Assembly: GCF_017795885.1 (NCBI RefSeq)
Contig: NZ_CP059297.1
Span: forward strand, 992,001-1,056,000
Origin: Brevundimonas sp. AJA228-03
Lineage (GTDB): Bacteria > Pseudomonadota > Alphaproteobacteria > Caulobacterales > Caulobacteraceae
Direction of reading: 5' to 3'
DNA: 64,000 nucleotides
In this document: one piece after another, positions 24,796 through 33,667 of the stretch
How the letters are laid out: each line of letters starts with the position of its first letter
Numbering within the stretch: position 1 is the stretch's first letter
Made by a program: the position numbers and the translations under genes
Notes under the pieces: generated by a model
Databases searched by the model: none
What the model was told of the DNA's origin: nothing
What the model saw: only the letters and a program-made list of their open reading frames with translations

Positions 24796-25422
24796 TCAGC
24801 CCCCGAAGCCGCGCCCACCGCCGCCGAAGCCGCCGCGCGAGACGACCGTCGTGCGGCTCTGGACGCGCGAGGGAGCCTGGCGGGCCACGTCGGTGCCATA
24901 GTCGCGGCCATTGGCGATCTGGCGGCCGGTGCGGTAGTCGCGGCCGAGATAACCGCCGCCATAGCCGTTCTGATAGTTGCCCTCGCGGTCGCGGTACAGC
25001 GCTCCGCCACCGCGATAACCACCGCCGTTCAGCATCTGGCCGATGACGAAGCCGGTCAGCAGGGGCGTGAAGAACGATCCGCCCGAGCTGTTCTGGCGGC
25101 ACTGTTCCGGGCCCCACTGACCTTCGCACTCCTCGCGCGTGGCATAACGGGGCGCGGTCTGCTCGGCCTGTTTGGCGGCATTGGCATACCCCGCGTCGCA
25201 TTCGGTATCGGAGATGTCATTGGCGGCCTTGCACTCGTCCAGCGAGGTATAGGCCAGGGCCGGTTCGGGCGGCGGAGCGGCGACCTGGGGTGCGCCACAG
25301 GCGGCCAGCGAGAAGCTGGCCGTGGCCATCAGGCTGGTGACCTGCAGGGTGCGCGACCGCTTCAGGCGGCGCATGGTGGTGGTCTCTGCGGGGGTCCGGG
25401 CGTCGGTCATGGTCGCACTCAC
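24796..25422 (-). CDS. yjfM: DUF1190 lipoprotein, YjfM-like
   Basis: A 208-residue protein with a lipobox (SFSLAAC, about residues 36-42) after a basic hydrophobic signal, two short cysteine-containing repeats (DECKAANDISDTECDAGYANA and the later EECEGQWGPEQCRQ), a hydrophobic FTPLLTGFVIGQM and a Gly/Tyr/Arg-rich tail. This fits DUF1190 (YgiB/YjfM). It overlaps the yjfL-like gene by four bases. Part of the Yjf set; an envelope-stress link is inferred from the PspA-like partner. Confidence 0.85.
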   Translation of the reverse strand: MSATMTDARTPAETTTMRRLKRSRTLQVTSLMATASFSLAACGAPQVAAPPPEPALAYTSLDECKAANDISDTECDAGYANAAKQAEQTAPRYATREECEGQWGPEQCRQNSSGGSFFTPLLTGFVIGQMLNGGGYRGGGALYRDREGNYQNGYGGGYLGRDYRTGRQIANGRDYGTDVARQAPSRVQSRTTVVSRGGFGGGGRGFGG

Positions 25423-25832
25423 GTCGTCATGCAGGCGGCGTTCAGCAAGCCGACGCAGATGGAAATGGAGGCCAGATAGACACCGGCGGCCATCTCTCCC
25501 GCCTCGATCCGGCTGGCCAGGGCCTTGTAGAGCACGCGGCTGACCACCAGGAAGGCGAGGATCTGGATCACCCCGGCCAGCAGGGCCCAGGCCGCGAACT
25601 CCGGCAGGCTGACCGTGTGCGACAGGGCCGAGGCCAGGGGCAGGACATAGCCGACCAGGGCACCGGCCAGGCCGACGGCGGCCGCCGTATTGCCTTGCCG
25701 GATCAGGTCGCGCTCATGATAGGGCGTGACGATCTGGTAGATGAATTTGAAGGCCGAGAAGAAGGCGATCGCCGCTACGAAAGCGATGATGAAGGCCGTG
25801 GCCCCGGTCTGGAAGGCGAACCAGTCGAACAT
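25419..25832 (-). CDS. yjfL: DUF350 membrane protein, YjfL-like
   Basis: A 137-residue membrane protein with four hydrophobic segments (about 9-30, 49-68, 77-98, 115-134) and the DUF350 features GNTAAAVGLAGALVGYVLPL and YKALASRIEAGEMAAGVYLA. It sits between yjfK-like and yjfM-like genes in the same order as in E. coli. Function unknown. Confidence 0.85.
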   Translation of the reverse strand: MFDWFAFQTGATAFIIAFVAAIAFFSAFKFIYQIVTPYHERDLIRQGNTAAAVGLAGALVGYVLPLASALSHTVSLPEFAAWALLAGVIQILAFLVVSRVLYKALASRIEAGEMAAGVYLASISICVGLLNAACMTT

Positions 25833-25844
25833 TGTATGGGTTTC

Positions 25845-26507
25845 CTAGGCCGTGAACTCGGCCATCTCGAGGGGGATGCCGATCATGATCTCGTGGCTGA
25901 TGTCGGCGGATTTTCCGGGGGCCTTCTCGGGCTCCATCTCCAGCGCCAGCATCAGCTCGCGCCCGCCGGCCAGATCGCGCGCATAAAGCATGCAGGTCTG
26001 GAAGATGCGGGCATAGGGGACGGTCGCCGTGCGGCTGTCCCAGATCGTCTCCCACAGGGTCACGGGCGGCTGGCGGGCATCGCTCTCGGAGAACCAGAAC
26101 CGGGGATAGGAGGGCAGGTCTTCGGCTGTGCCGTCGAACACGGGCTCGCTCAGCCGGTCGGTCCATATCCGCCGCTCGCGCGGACCAGGGGGATAGGCGC
26201 TGGTCCAGGGCATGAAGAGCGAGAAGTCATAGGCCTCCGCCCCTGTGGCGTCGTCGCTCATGGCCTGAAGCATGACGTGGTCGTCGGTATAGAAGCGGTG
26301 GACGTGCTGGCCGCTGTCCAGGGCGATCGTGCCCTGGGCGGTGATCTCCAGCGCGTCGGTGTCCAGGTTGAAGACCGTCTCGGGCTGCAGCCGACGCCAG
26401 GCGAGAGGATCCAGCGACACGGTTCGTCCCACGGTCATGTTGCGAACGACCGCCAATCGATTGGCGGGTTCCGCCGCCGGCTGTCCGCCGAAGAGACGCT
26501 TGAACAT
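25845..26507 (-). CDS. yjfK: DUF2491 protein, YjfK-like
   Basis: A 220-residue soluble protein starting MFKRLFGGQPAAEPANRL, with the DUF2491 parts YDFSLFMPWTSAYPPGPRERRIWTDRL and WETIWDSRTATVPYARIFQTCMLYAR. The start at 26507 has AAGGA seven bases upstream; a longer start at 26570 is unlikely. It is the first gene of the minus arm of the Yjf cluster, 12 bases ahead of yjfL and divergent from yjfI. Confidence 0.85.
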   Translation of the reverse strand: MFKRLFGGQPAAEPANRLAVVRNMTVGRTVSLDPLAWRRLQPETVFNLDTDALEITAQGTIALDSGQHVHRFYTDDHVMLQAMSDDATGAEAYDFSLFMPWTSAYPPGPRERRIWTDRLSEPVFDGTAEDLPSYPRFWFSESDARQPPVTLWETIWDSRTATVPYARIFQTCMLYARDLAGGRELMLALEMEPEKAPGKSADISHEIMIGIPLEMAEFTA

Positions 26508-26594
26508 GGGAGTGTCCTTACGCGAGATCCCATCGGTCAGGAAGGCTGGGGCCATAACCGGAATTCGCACCTCGCTTGCAGAACGTCAAGCGTT

Positions 26595-26612
26595 CATGTT
26601 ACGCGTTACATG
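26595..26612. promoter_or_regulatory. 18-bp near-palindrome between the two Yjf arms
   Basis: CATGT-T-ACGCGT-T-ACATG is a palindrome apart from one mismatched pair. It lies between the divergent yjfK and yjfI starts and ends five bases before the ATG at 26617. A likely operator for a dimeric regulator; the basic N-terminal domain of the YjfI-like protein is one candidate. Inference. Confidence 0.5.
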
Positions 26613-26616
26613 CAAC

Positions 26617-27294
26617 ATGGCGACCCCTGAGAACATTTCTGCCAGTCCGGGCACCGACCGCATCCGCGCCTGGCGACAGGCGCGGCGCGACGCGGGTATG
26701 GTGAAGCTGGAGTTCTGGGTTCCCCGGGGTTGCCGCGACGATGTCCGCGCCGCAGTGCACGCCATCATTACAGATTCCACACGCGGACCCGCGCTTGCAC
26801 CGCGCCGCCCACGCCCCACCTCAAGACCATCAACCGGAGCCGAACCTCACATGGACGCCGTCATCGAAACCGCCTGGACCGTGCCGACCATCAAGGCGGC
26901 GCTGGAAGACTCAGCCCTGGTGCGCGAGGGCGAGCTGACCGCCCGGGTGCTGGAGGGGGCCGATCCGGTCCTGCTGGTCTCCATGCAGGAATACGGCGAT
27001 CTGCCGATCTATCTCAGTGTCGGGGGCTCGCAGATCGTGGTCTCGGTCCTGCTGTGGCCGGTCTCGGAACAGGCGGACACTGCCCGCTTCAACGAATTCC
27101 TGCTGAAGGCCCAGCGCGTCGTGCCCCTGTCGAACTTCGCCATCACCTCGGTCGGCGATCAGGATGTCTATGAGCTGATGGGCGAGCTGGCCTCAAAGAC
27201 GACGCTACAGACCATATTGATCGAGCTGCGCACCCTGGCCGAGAACGCCATCGACGCGACCGCCCTGCGCGAAACCTTTGGCCAAGCCGCCTGA
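26617..27294 (+). CDS. yjfI: YjfI-like protein (DUF2170) with basic DNA-binding-like N-terminal domain
   Basis: From the ATG at 26617 the protein has 225 residues. Residues about 80-225 (MDAVIETAWTVPTIKAAL ... TLQTILIELRTLAENAIDATALRETF) are DUF2170, the whole of E. coli-type YjfI. Residues 10-52 (DRIRAWRQARRDAGMVKLEFWVP then RDDVRAAVHAI) look like a small ribbon-helix-helix or similar DNA-binding unit, joined by a Pro/Arg linker. If translation began at the ATG at 26851 (GGAG upstream) only DUF2170 would be made. The uninterrupted coding-like frame supports the long form. First gene of the plus arm, 15 bases before yjfJ. Confidence 0.75.
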   Translation: MATPENISASPGTDRIRAWRQARRDAGMVKLEFWVPRGCRDDVRAAVHAIITDSTRGPALAPRRPRPTSRPSTGAEPHMDAVIETAWTVPTIKAALEDSALVREGELTARVLEGADPVLLVSMQEYGDLPIYLSVGGSQIVVSVLLWPVSEQADTARFNEFLLKAQRVVPLSNFAITSVGDQDVYELMGELASKTTLQTILIELRTLAENAIDATALRETFGQAA

Positions 27295-27309
27295 ACCGGA
27301 GACACCGAC

Positions 27310-28053
27310 ATGTCCATGCTCACCAAACTCTCCGCCCTGTTCCGCGGCACCGCCCATGACGCGGCCCAGTCCGTCGTCGACCAGAACGCCCTGAAGATTC
27401 TCGACCAGGAAATCCGCGACGCCGATACCTCACAGGGCAAGGCCCGCGATGACCTCGCCGGTCTGGTCGCGCGCCGCCGCATGGCCGAAAGCGAAATGGC
27501 CTCGTTCCGTGACCAGATCGTCAAATATGAAAGCTCGACCCGCGCCGCCCTGGGCCAGGGCAAGACCGATCTGGCCCGCGAAGTCGCCGGACGCATTGCC
27601 GAGCTGGAATCCGAGATCGCCACGCGCGAGCCGGTGATCGAGAACATGAAACAGGCCGAGGCGCGCTTGCGCACCGCCATCGCCTCGACCGACCAGAAGA
27701 TCGAGACCCTGCGTCGCGAGATCGACATCGTGAAGGTCAACGAAAGCGTCCAGCGGGCCCAGACCTCCGTCGCCCTGCAATCCGCCGGTGCCCAGTCCCG
27801 CATCGGCTCGGCCGCCGACAGCCTGCAGCGCATCAAGCAGCGCCAGGCGGTGCAGGAAGAACGCCTTCGAGTCGGTCAGGAGTTCGAGGACAAGCGGACC
27901 GGTGCCGATCTGGACGCCAAGCTGAAGGAGGCGGGCATCCTGCCGGGCCATTCGTCGGCGGATGACGTGCTGGCCCGTCTGACCCAGGCCGAGGTGACGG
28001 TCGTCACGCCGCGCATCGGCCAGTCGACGCCGGGCGAGAAGGAGCCGGGCTGA
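27310..28053 (+). CDS. yjfJ: PspA/IM30 family protein, YjfJ-like
   Basis: A 247-residue protein, almost fully alpha-helical with long coiled coils. It starts MSMLTKLSALFRGTAHDAAQSVVDQNALKILDQEIRDAD, the PspA/Vipp1 amphipathic helix and first hairpin. Family members bind stressed inner membrane as large oligomers. Position between yjfI and yjfC matches the Yjf set. It is probably peripheral on the inner membrane. Confidence 0.87.
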   Translation: MSMLTKLSALFRGTAHDAAQSVVDQNALKILDQEIRDADTSQGKARDDLAGLVARRRMAESEMASFRDQIVKYESSTRAALGQGKTDLAREVAGRIAELESEIATREPVIENMKQAEARLRTAIASTDQKIETLRREIDIVKVNESVQRAQTSVALQSAGAQSRIGSAADSLQRIKQRQAVQEERLRVGQEFEDKRTGADLDAKLKEAGILPGHSSADDVLARLTQAEVTVVTPRIGQSTPGEKEPG

Positions 28054-28065
28054 CCGCCCGACACC

Positions 28066-29226
28066 ATGAAACGCATCACGCTTCCCGAACGTCCCGACTG
28101 GCAGACCCGGGCCGAAGGGCTGGGGTTCACCTGGCACCACGACTCGGGCGAGCCCTACTGGGACGATGCCGCGGCGTATGAATTCTCGCTGGCCGAGATC
28201 GAGGACGGGCTGGAGGCTCCGACGGCCGAACTGCATCAGATGTGCCTGGATCTCGTCGATGAGACGGTAAAGTCCGAGCGGCTGATGGGACTGCTGGAGA
28301 TTCCGGAAAAGCTCCGGGATTATGTCGCCGACAGCTGGAAGCGGGGCGACCCGTCGCTGTATGGGCGGTTCGATTTCGCCTACGACGGCAAGGGGTCCGC
28401 CAGGCTTTATGAGTACAACGCCGACACCCCGACCTCGGTCTATGAGAGCGCCGTGTTCCAGTGGCTGTGGCTGGAGGAGCGGATCGCGGATGGCTCGATC
28501 CCGGCCGACTCGGATCAGTTCAACAGTCTGCACGAGGCGTTGATCGCCCGGTTCCGGGCCATCTTCCCGATGGGCGGATTCGTGCATTTCGCATCCGACC
28601 CGGACTTCGTCGAGGATCGCCAGACCGTGCGCTTCCTTGAGGATCTGGCCAGACAGGCCGGGCTGGACCCGAAATTCGTGGCCATCGGCGACATCGGGCT
28701 GAATGCCGACGGTCGGTTCGTGGACGAGCAGAACTGGCTGATCCAGGCGATGTTCAAGCTCTATCCCTGGGAACAGATGTTGCGCGACGACTATGCCGAG
28801 CCGCTGCCGACGGCCGAGATCACCGTGCTGGAGCCCGCCTGGAAATCGATCCTGTCCAACAAGGGCATCCTGCCGCTGCTGTGGGAGCGGCATGGCGGCC
28901 ATCCCAACCTGCTGGAGTCGTATTTCGAGGACGATGCGAAGGCGTCGGCCCTGTCAGCGGCGCACGTCCGAAAGCCACTGTTCTCCCGCGAGGGGGCCAA
29001 CATCGACATCGTCGAGGCGGGCCGCACCGAGAGTGGTCTGGACGGCGGCTATAGCGGCCGGGCGATCCTGCAGGCCGTGCATGAAGCGCCTGTATTCGAT
29101 GGCCGGCACGTGATTGTCGGATCCTGGGTCGTGGGTGACCAACCGGCCGGTATCGGTCTGCGCGAAGATGCGGGCCGGATCACCAGCAACCGCTCGCGCT
29201 TCGTGCCGCACCTGATCCGCGACTGA
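28066..29226 (+). CDS. yjfC: Glutathionylspermidine synthase-like ATP-grasp ligase, YjfC-like
   Basis: A 386-residue protein of the GSP synthase-like ATP-grasp family: KRITLPERPDWQTRAEGLGF, YGRFDFAYDGKGSARLYEYNADTPTS, SILSNKGILPLLWERHGGHPNLL and YSGRAILQ. The amidase domain of true glutathionylspermidine synthetase is absent. It probably joins an amine or amino acid to a peptide or protein; the substrate is unknown. Last gene of the plus arm, 12 bases after yjfJ, followed by a 14-bp hairpin. Confidence 0.87.
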   Translation: MKRITLPERPDWQTRAEGLGFTWHHDSGEPYWDDAAAYEFSLAEIEDGLEAPTAELHQMCLDLVDETVKSERLMGLLEIPEKLRDYVADSWKRGDPSLYGRFDFAYDGKGSARLYEYNADTPTSVYESAVFQWLWLEERIADGSIPADSDQFNSLHEALIARFRAIFPMGGFVHFASDPDFVEDRQTVRFLEDLARQAGLDPKFVAIGDIGLNADGRFVDEQNWLIQAMFKLYPWEQMLRDDYAEPLPTAEITVLEPAWKSILSNKGILPLLWERHGGHPNLLESYFEDDAKASALSAAHVRKPLFSREGANIDIVEAGRTESGLDGGYSGRAILQAVHEAPVFDGRHVIVGSWVVGDQPAGIGLREDAGRITSNRSRFVPHLIRD

Positions 29227-29227
29227 C

Positions 29228-29261
29228 CCCGTCCCGCGACCGATGCCGGTCGCGGGACGGG
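29228..29261. terminator. Hairpin between convergent yjfC and the LVIVD gene
   Basis: A perfect 14-bp stem, 29228-29241 with 29248-29261, loop GATGCC. There is no T-tract, so it may work with Rho or as a 3-prime end stabiliser in both directions. Confidence 0.6.
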
Positions 29262-29266
29262 TCGGC

Positions 29267-31324
29267 TCAGCCCGCGCGCCGCTGGAAGATGGCGGCCAGC
29301 GCCAGCATCCGCGCCTTGCTGGCACCCGTTTCCGTCTCCGCCGCTGCCGTAAGCCCCGTGGCCAGGGCCGTAGCAGCCTGGCGGTTCGCACGCGCACCGG
29401 CACGCCACTGATCCACCGCCGCCCTGGCCTGAACGAGAAGGGCCGCCGTGTCGTTCGCCGATGCAGCGCTAAGGTCGGCCTCGATCGATGCCATGATCTG
29501 AGGTGTGATGCGGCCGTCGGAGAGCGGTGCGATCTGAGCCAGTGTCATCGCCTCGATCTGAGGCAGGAACGGAGCCGACGACAGGGGCGGAATGTGCTTG
29601 TCCACGATTGCCCGTCCCTGCGGGTTGGCCAGCAGGTCCTTGATCGAACTGTCGATGGTCACGGGTGCCGCGACCGGAACACGCGCGATCTGGTCGAGAT
29701 AGGCGGTGGCGACGTCGGGACTGTCGGCCCACTCGACCCTTTCCTGGGTCTGCGGGTTGATGACGTCGTCGCTGACGGCCTCGGCCGCTGCAATCTCGGC
29801 GGCGGACAGATATTCGCCGGGGACCAGTTTCAGCACGTCCAGACCGCGCGCGATCTCGCTGGCGTAGATTCGGCCGTTCATCCAGTAGGCTGACCATTCA
29901 CCGCCGACCACCAGTCGCTCGGCCTCGATCGGACCCCGGTCGAAAAAGGCGATTTCGATGGGCTTCGACGGATCGGAGAAGTCCATGATGGAGATACCCC
30001 CCTGGTACCAGGCCTGGACCATCAGGTCGCGGCCGGGTACCGGAATCAGAGAGCCGTTGTGGGCGACGCAGTTCTCGGTCGCGCCCTGCGGGGCGGGCAG
30101 CTTGTGGAAGGTCTGACCTTTCAGCTTATCGTCTTCGATGGTGGCGACCAGGTTGGCACCCCAGTTGGCGGGCGAGTCCGCCGTGCAACGCGCGCCGATG
30201 CCACCGCCCCACTCGTCGGTGAAGATGACCTTGTCGCCGGCGTTGCTGAAGGTCGCCGAGTGCCAGTAGGCCATGTCCGGATCGAACATCTCGGAGATGC
30301 GCGTCGGGTTCTCGGGATCGGAGATGTCCAGCAGGAGGCCGTTGCCGCTGCAGGCCCCGGCCGCGCGGTTGATGGCCGGATAGACGGTGATGTCGTGGCA
30401 CTGGTCGGTCTGGGCCGTCCGCTGGCTGGCCACCCCGGACGCGCCGCCGCCCCACAGGCCAGCGATCGCTCCGGTGGTGCGGTCGGCGAAGATTCGGGGC
30501 CGGTTCACGATCGCAGCGTCTTCCGGACGGTCCAGCGGCACCTTGATGACATCGATGGAAAACAGGGCCGTGTCAGGGTTGGTGCCGGGCGCCCCGCCGC
30601 TGCAGGACGACAGCTCTGCCGTCGGCCGCACGTCTGCGGTGCCCGAGTTGTAGATATAGAGCACGTTCCTGTCCGCAGGATCCGGCACCAGGGTATGGGT
30701 GTGCGAACCCCGGCAGGTCTGGACCGCCGCGATCTGGCGCGGGTTGGAGATGTCGCTGATGTCGAAGATGCGGATGCCGCGGAAGCGCTCGGCATTGACG
30801 TTGCCCTCGGCGTCCGAGGTGCCGCAGTCCAGACGGGCGCGGTTCTGCTCGACCGACATGAACAGCAGATTGCCGTGGATCGACAGATCGCCCTGACCAC
30901 CGGGGCAGACAACCGACAGGATCAGTTTGGGATCGCCTTCGCCGGTTACGTCATAGGCGTTGAAACCGTGGAAGTTGCCGACGAATAGCCGACCATTGGA
31001 CATCGCCATGTCGGTGTTGGCCAGGGCCAGGGGGCTGAAGCGCGGCTTGGGCGCATCCGGGGCAGGCGGGCCCGGAGGCGGCGATCCGGGGGCCGGACGC
31101 GGAGTCGGGGCGAACAGGGCGTCCGGATCGAAGAAGCCGGGCGGCGGCGCCACCGAGTGTTCCAGCGCAAGGCCCGAGGCCGCTTCGCCGGCATCGCGCA
31201 GACCGGGCGACAGCGTCGTGCGGGCATCGGGCACCAGGGTCTGGATCTGGGCCAGGGCCGGTGCCGCGGTCACGAACAGGGCCAGGGCGGCAACGGAGGA
31301 AAGCAGGGGTCTACGCAGGGTCAT
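29267..31324 (-). CDS. Secreted LVIVD-repeat beta-propeller-like protein
   Basis: A 685-residue exported protein. The signal peptide is MTLRRPLLSSVAALALFVTAAPALAQ. A Pro-rich linker (about 70-90) is followed by LVIVD-type repeats: GRLFVGNFHGFNAYDVTG, RGIRIFDISDISNPRQIAAV, NGLLLDISDPENPTRISEM and GGISIMDFSDPSKPIEIAF. The C-terminal about 120 residues are helical and acidic. Cysteines are few but several. Such proteins are periplasmic or surface propellers of unknown function. A longer start at 31450 adds an unlikely Cys/Arg tail. It follows the DUF305 gene by 25 bases, so the two are probably an operon. Confidence 0.82.
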   Translation of the reverse strand: MTLRRPLLSSVAALALFVTAAPALAQIQTLVPDARTTLSPGLRDAGEAASGLALEHSVAPPPGFFDPDALFAPTPRPAPGSPPPGPPAPDAPKPRFSPLALANTDMAMSNGRLFVGNFHGFNAYDVTGEGDPKLILSVVCPGGQGDLSIHGNLLFMSVEQNRARLDCGTSDAEGNVNAERFRGIRIFDISDISNPRQIAAVQTCRGSHTHTLVPDPADRNVLYIYNSGTADVRPTAELSSCSGGAPGTNPDTALFSIDVIKVPLDRPEDAAIVNRPRIFADRTTGAIAGLWGGGASGVASQRTAQTDQCHDITVYPAINRAAGACSGNGLLLDISDPENPTRISEMFDPDMAYWHSATFSNAGDKVIFTDEWGGGIGARCTADSPANWGANLVATIEDDKLKGQTFHKLPAPQGATENCVAHNGSLIPVPGRDLMVQAWYQGGISIMDFSDPSKPIEIAFFDRGPIEAERLVVGGEWSAYWMNGRIYASEIARGLDVLKLVPGEYLSAAEIAAAEAVSDDVINPQTQERVEWADSPDVATAYLDQIARVPVAAPVTIDSSIKDLLANPQGRAIVDKHIPPLSSAPFLPQIEAMTLAQIAPLSDGRITPQIMASIEADLSAASANDTAALLVQARAAVDQWRAGARANRQAATALATGLTAAAETETGASKARMLALAAIFQRRAG

Positions 31325-31349
31325 GGCCGTTTCCTTCGGGTATCGGGGT

Positions 31350-32018
31350 TCAGAGTTCAGACAGAATGGACTGCATGCGCAGAATTTCGGCGGACTGGTC
31401 CGCGACGACCGAGTTGGAGAAGTCCGACAGCATGGGATCCTGCGCGGCATCGGGTTGGGCCATCAAGGTATCGACCATGTCGAGCGCGCCCTGATGATGC
31501 TGGATCATGCCCTGAAGAAACAGGCGGTCGAAAGCCTGGCCCCGGGCGGCGGCCAGGGCCTGCATCTGATGGGGCGTCAGCATGCCGGGCATCAGAGCCG
31601 TATCGCCCGCGGCCGCCATCGGCATGGCGTGGTTCATGCCTGCCATGTGTCCGGCGTGCATATCGGCCATAACCAGCGGCTGCCCACGATCGGTCAGCCA
31701 GTTACGCATCAGCTCCATCTCGGCCTGCTGGCTCAGGGCGATGCGCTGGCCCAGCAGCTTGATTTGCGGGCTGGACCCGTGTGCCTGTAGCAGCTCGACC
31801 ATCTCCACCGCCTGGGCGTGGTGGACCAGCATATGCTGCAGGAACTCGACGTCGCCCGTGGTGAAGCTGGTCCGGCTCAGTTCCACCGCCTGCGTTGCCG
31901 TGATCGTCCGTGACGCAGCGCCCGGTGCGCCGGGATGGAAGATCGGCGGCGTTTGCGCGGCCTGGGGGACTTCGAGCAGGCCCGCCAGCACAAGCGCGAA
32001 AAGCGGGTTCAAGATCAT
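31350..32018 (-). CDS. DUF305 exported protein
   Basis: A 222-residue protein with an N-terminal hydrophobic signal (LFALVLAGLLEVPQA). Two DUF305 halves carry MLVHHAQAVEMVELL (about residues 67-81) and MIQHHQGALDMVDTLM (about 170-185), plus a Met/His-rich bridge (MADMHAGHMAGMNHAMPMAA). Such His/Met sets suit metal binding, and some DUF305 proteins bind copper or silver. It is the first gene of a likely two-gene operon with the LVIVD protein. A role in periplasmic metal handling is an inference. Confidence 0.85.
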   Translation of the reverse strand: MILNPLFALVLAGLLEVPQAAQTPPIFHPGAPGAASRTITATQAVELSRTSFTTGDVEFLQHMLVHHAQAVEMVELLQAHGSSPQIKLLGQRIALSQQAEMELMRNWLTDRGQPLVMADMHAGHMAGMNHAMPMAAAGDTALMPGMLTPHQMQALAAARGQAFDRLFLQGMIQHHQGALDMVDTLMAQPDAAQDPMLSDFSNSVVADQSAEILRMQSILSEL

Positions 32019-32099
32019 GCCACTCCCGTCATCCGGGCGACCCGGAACGATCCCAGACTAGGAGCGGGGAGCGGGACGGGGCAAGCCGCAATTTCACCG

Positions 32100-33629
32100 T
32101 CACATGACCGCGCCGAGCCGCCACGGCTGAATTTCGTCCTCGCCGAAGCCAAGGGCCTCGCTCCGGGACGGCTCGCCCGAGGCCGTGCGGATCATCAAAT
32201 CCAGAATGCGCTCGCCCATTTCCGGGATCGAAACCCCGGCCGACAGGATCTCTCCGCAGTCCAGATCCATGTCGTCGGCCATCCGCCGGTACATGGCCGT
32301 ATTGGTCGCCAGCTTCAGGCTGGGTGCGGGTTTGGCGCCGAAGACCGATCCCCGGCCGGTCGTGAAACAGATCAGATTGGCCCCGCCCGCGATCTGGCCT
32401 GTGGCCGAGACGGGGTCGTATCCGGGCGTGTCCATGAAGACGAGGCCGGGCGCGGTCACCGCCTCGGCATAGTTGTAGACGGCGTTCAACGGCGACGACC
32501 CCGCCTTGGCCACCGCTCCCAGAGACTTCTCCAGAATGGTCGTCAGCCCGCCAGCCTTGTTCCCGGCCGAGGGATTGTTGTCCATGGACCCGCCGGTCGC
32601 GGCGACATGACGCTCCCACCAGCCGATGCGCCCCATCAACCGCTCGGTCACGGAGGGATCGGCCGCGCGGCGCGTCAGCAGATGTTCCGCGCCATAAATC
32701 TCGGGTGTCTCGCTCAGGATCGCGGTGCCGCCCTGTGCGACCAGCAGGTCTACGGCGTGACCCAGGGCCGGATTGGCCGTCACGCCGGAATAGCCGTCCG
32801 AGCCTCCGCATTGCAGGCCGACGACCAGGCCGGACAGCGGTTGAGGCATCCGGGTCAGGGTATCGGCCGCCTCCGCCATGGCCATCATGCGCTCGATCCC
32901 GGCCGCGATGGTGGCGGATGTACCGCCCTCGCCCTGGATGGTCATGGTGGACAGGGTGTCGCCGGATGCCAGGCCTTCGGCCTCGGTCAGGCCGGACAGC
33001 TGGTTGGTCTCGCACCCCAGACCCAGCATCAGCACGCCCGCGACGTTCGGATGTTGCGCATAGCCCGCCAGGGTGCGGCGCAGGACGTCCATCGCCTCGC
33101 CCGAGGACTCCATCGCGCAGCCGGAGCCATGGGTCACGGCCACGACGCCGTCGATGTTGGCAAAGCCGTCGCCCAGCCGCGACTCGACCTCGCGCGCGAT
33201 CCTGCGGGCCACCATGGCTGAACAGTTCACCGAGGTGACGACGGCCAGATAGTTGCGGGTGCCGACCCGACCGTCGGGGCGGAGATATCCCTCGAAGGTG
33301 CGATGCGCCGGGGCCGTGACAGTCGCGGGACTCGCTTCATGGGCTCTGACGCGCATCGTGACCTCGCCCATGCCGAGATTGTGGACATGAACCCAGTCTC
33401 CGGTCCGCACGGCCGCCGTCGTCGCGCCGATGACCTGACCATATTTCCGGACGGGCGTTCCGGGCACCATGTCGCGCAGGGCCACCTTGTGTCCGGCCGG
33501 GATCGTCTCGTTGACGACGACGCTGTCCAGTAAGGTCTCGCCGGCCTCCAGCGCGCGGACGCAGACGGCGACGTCGTCGTCCCGATTCAGGCGAAGGGCG
33601 GCGAGGGACGTGAGCTCAGTCAAGATCAT
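32100..33629 (-). CDS. uxaA: Altronate dehydratase family protein (UxaA-like)
   Basis: A 509-residue enzyme with the N-terminal SAF domain (DDDVAVCVRALEAGETLL, GHKVALRDM) fused to the large dehydratase domain (GYLRPDGRVGTRNYLAVVTSVNCSAMVARRIA, HGSGCAMES, GLQCGGSDGYSGVTANPALG). UxaA turns D-altronate into 2-keto-3-deoxygluconate in galacturonate breakdown; galactarate dehydratases are close relatives. No uxaB or uxaC is nearby, but a pectinolytic locus lies 6 kb away, which makes galacturonate use plausible. It sits 38 bases beyond dnaE2. Confidence 0.85.
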   Translation of the reverse strand: MILTELTSLAALRLNRDDDVAVCVRALEAGETLLDSVVVNETIPAGHKVALRDMVPGTPVRKYGQVIGATTAAVRTGDWVHVHNLGMGEVTMRVRAHEASPATVTAPAHRTFEGYLRPDGRVGTRNYLAVVTSVNCSAMVARRIAREVESRLGDGFANIDGVVAVTHGSGCAMESSGEAMDVLRRTLAGYAQHPNVAGVLMLGLGCETNQLSGLTEAEGLASGDTLSTMTIQGEGGTSATIAAGIERMMAMAEAADTLTRMPQPLSGLVVGLQCGGSDGYSGVTANPALGHAVDLLVAQGGTAILSETPEIYGAEHLLTRRAADPSVTERLMGRIGWWERHVAATGGSMDNNPSAGNKAGGLTTILEKSLGAVAKAGSSPLNAVYNYAEAVTAPGLVFMDTPGYDPVSATGQIAGGANLICFTTGRGSVFGAKPAPSLKLATNTAMYRRMADDMDLDCGEILSAGVSIPEMGERILDLMIRTASGEPSRSEALGFGEDEIQPWRLGAVM

Positions 33630-33667
33630 GCGTCAGGATATCGAGTCGCGCGCTTGAGGGCGACTGC

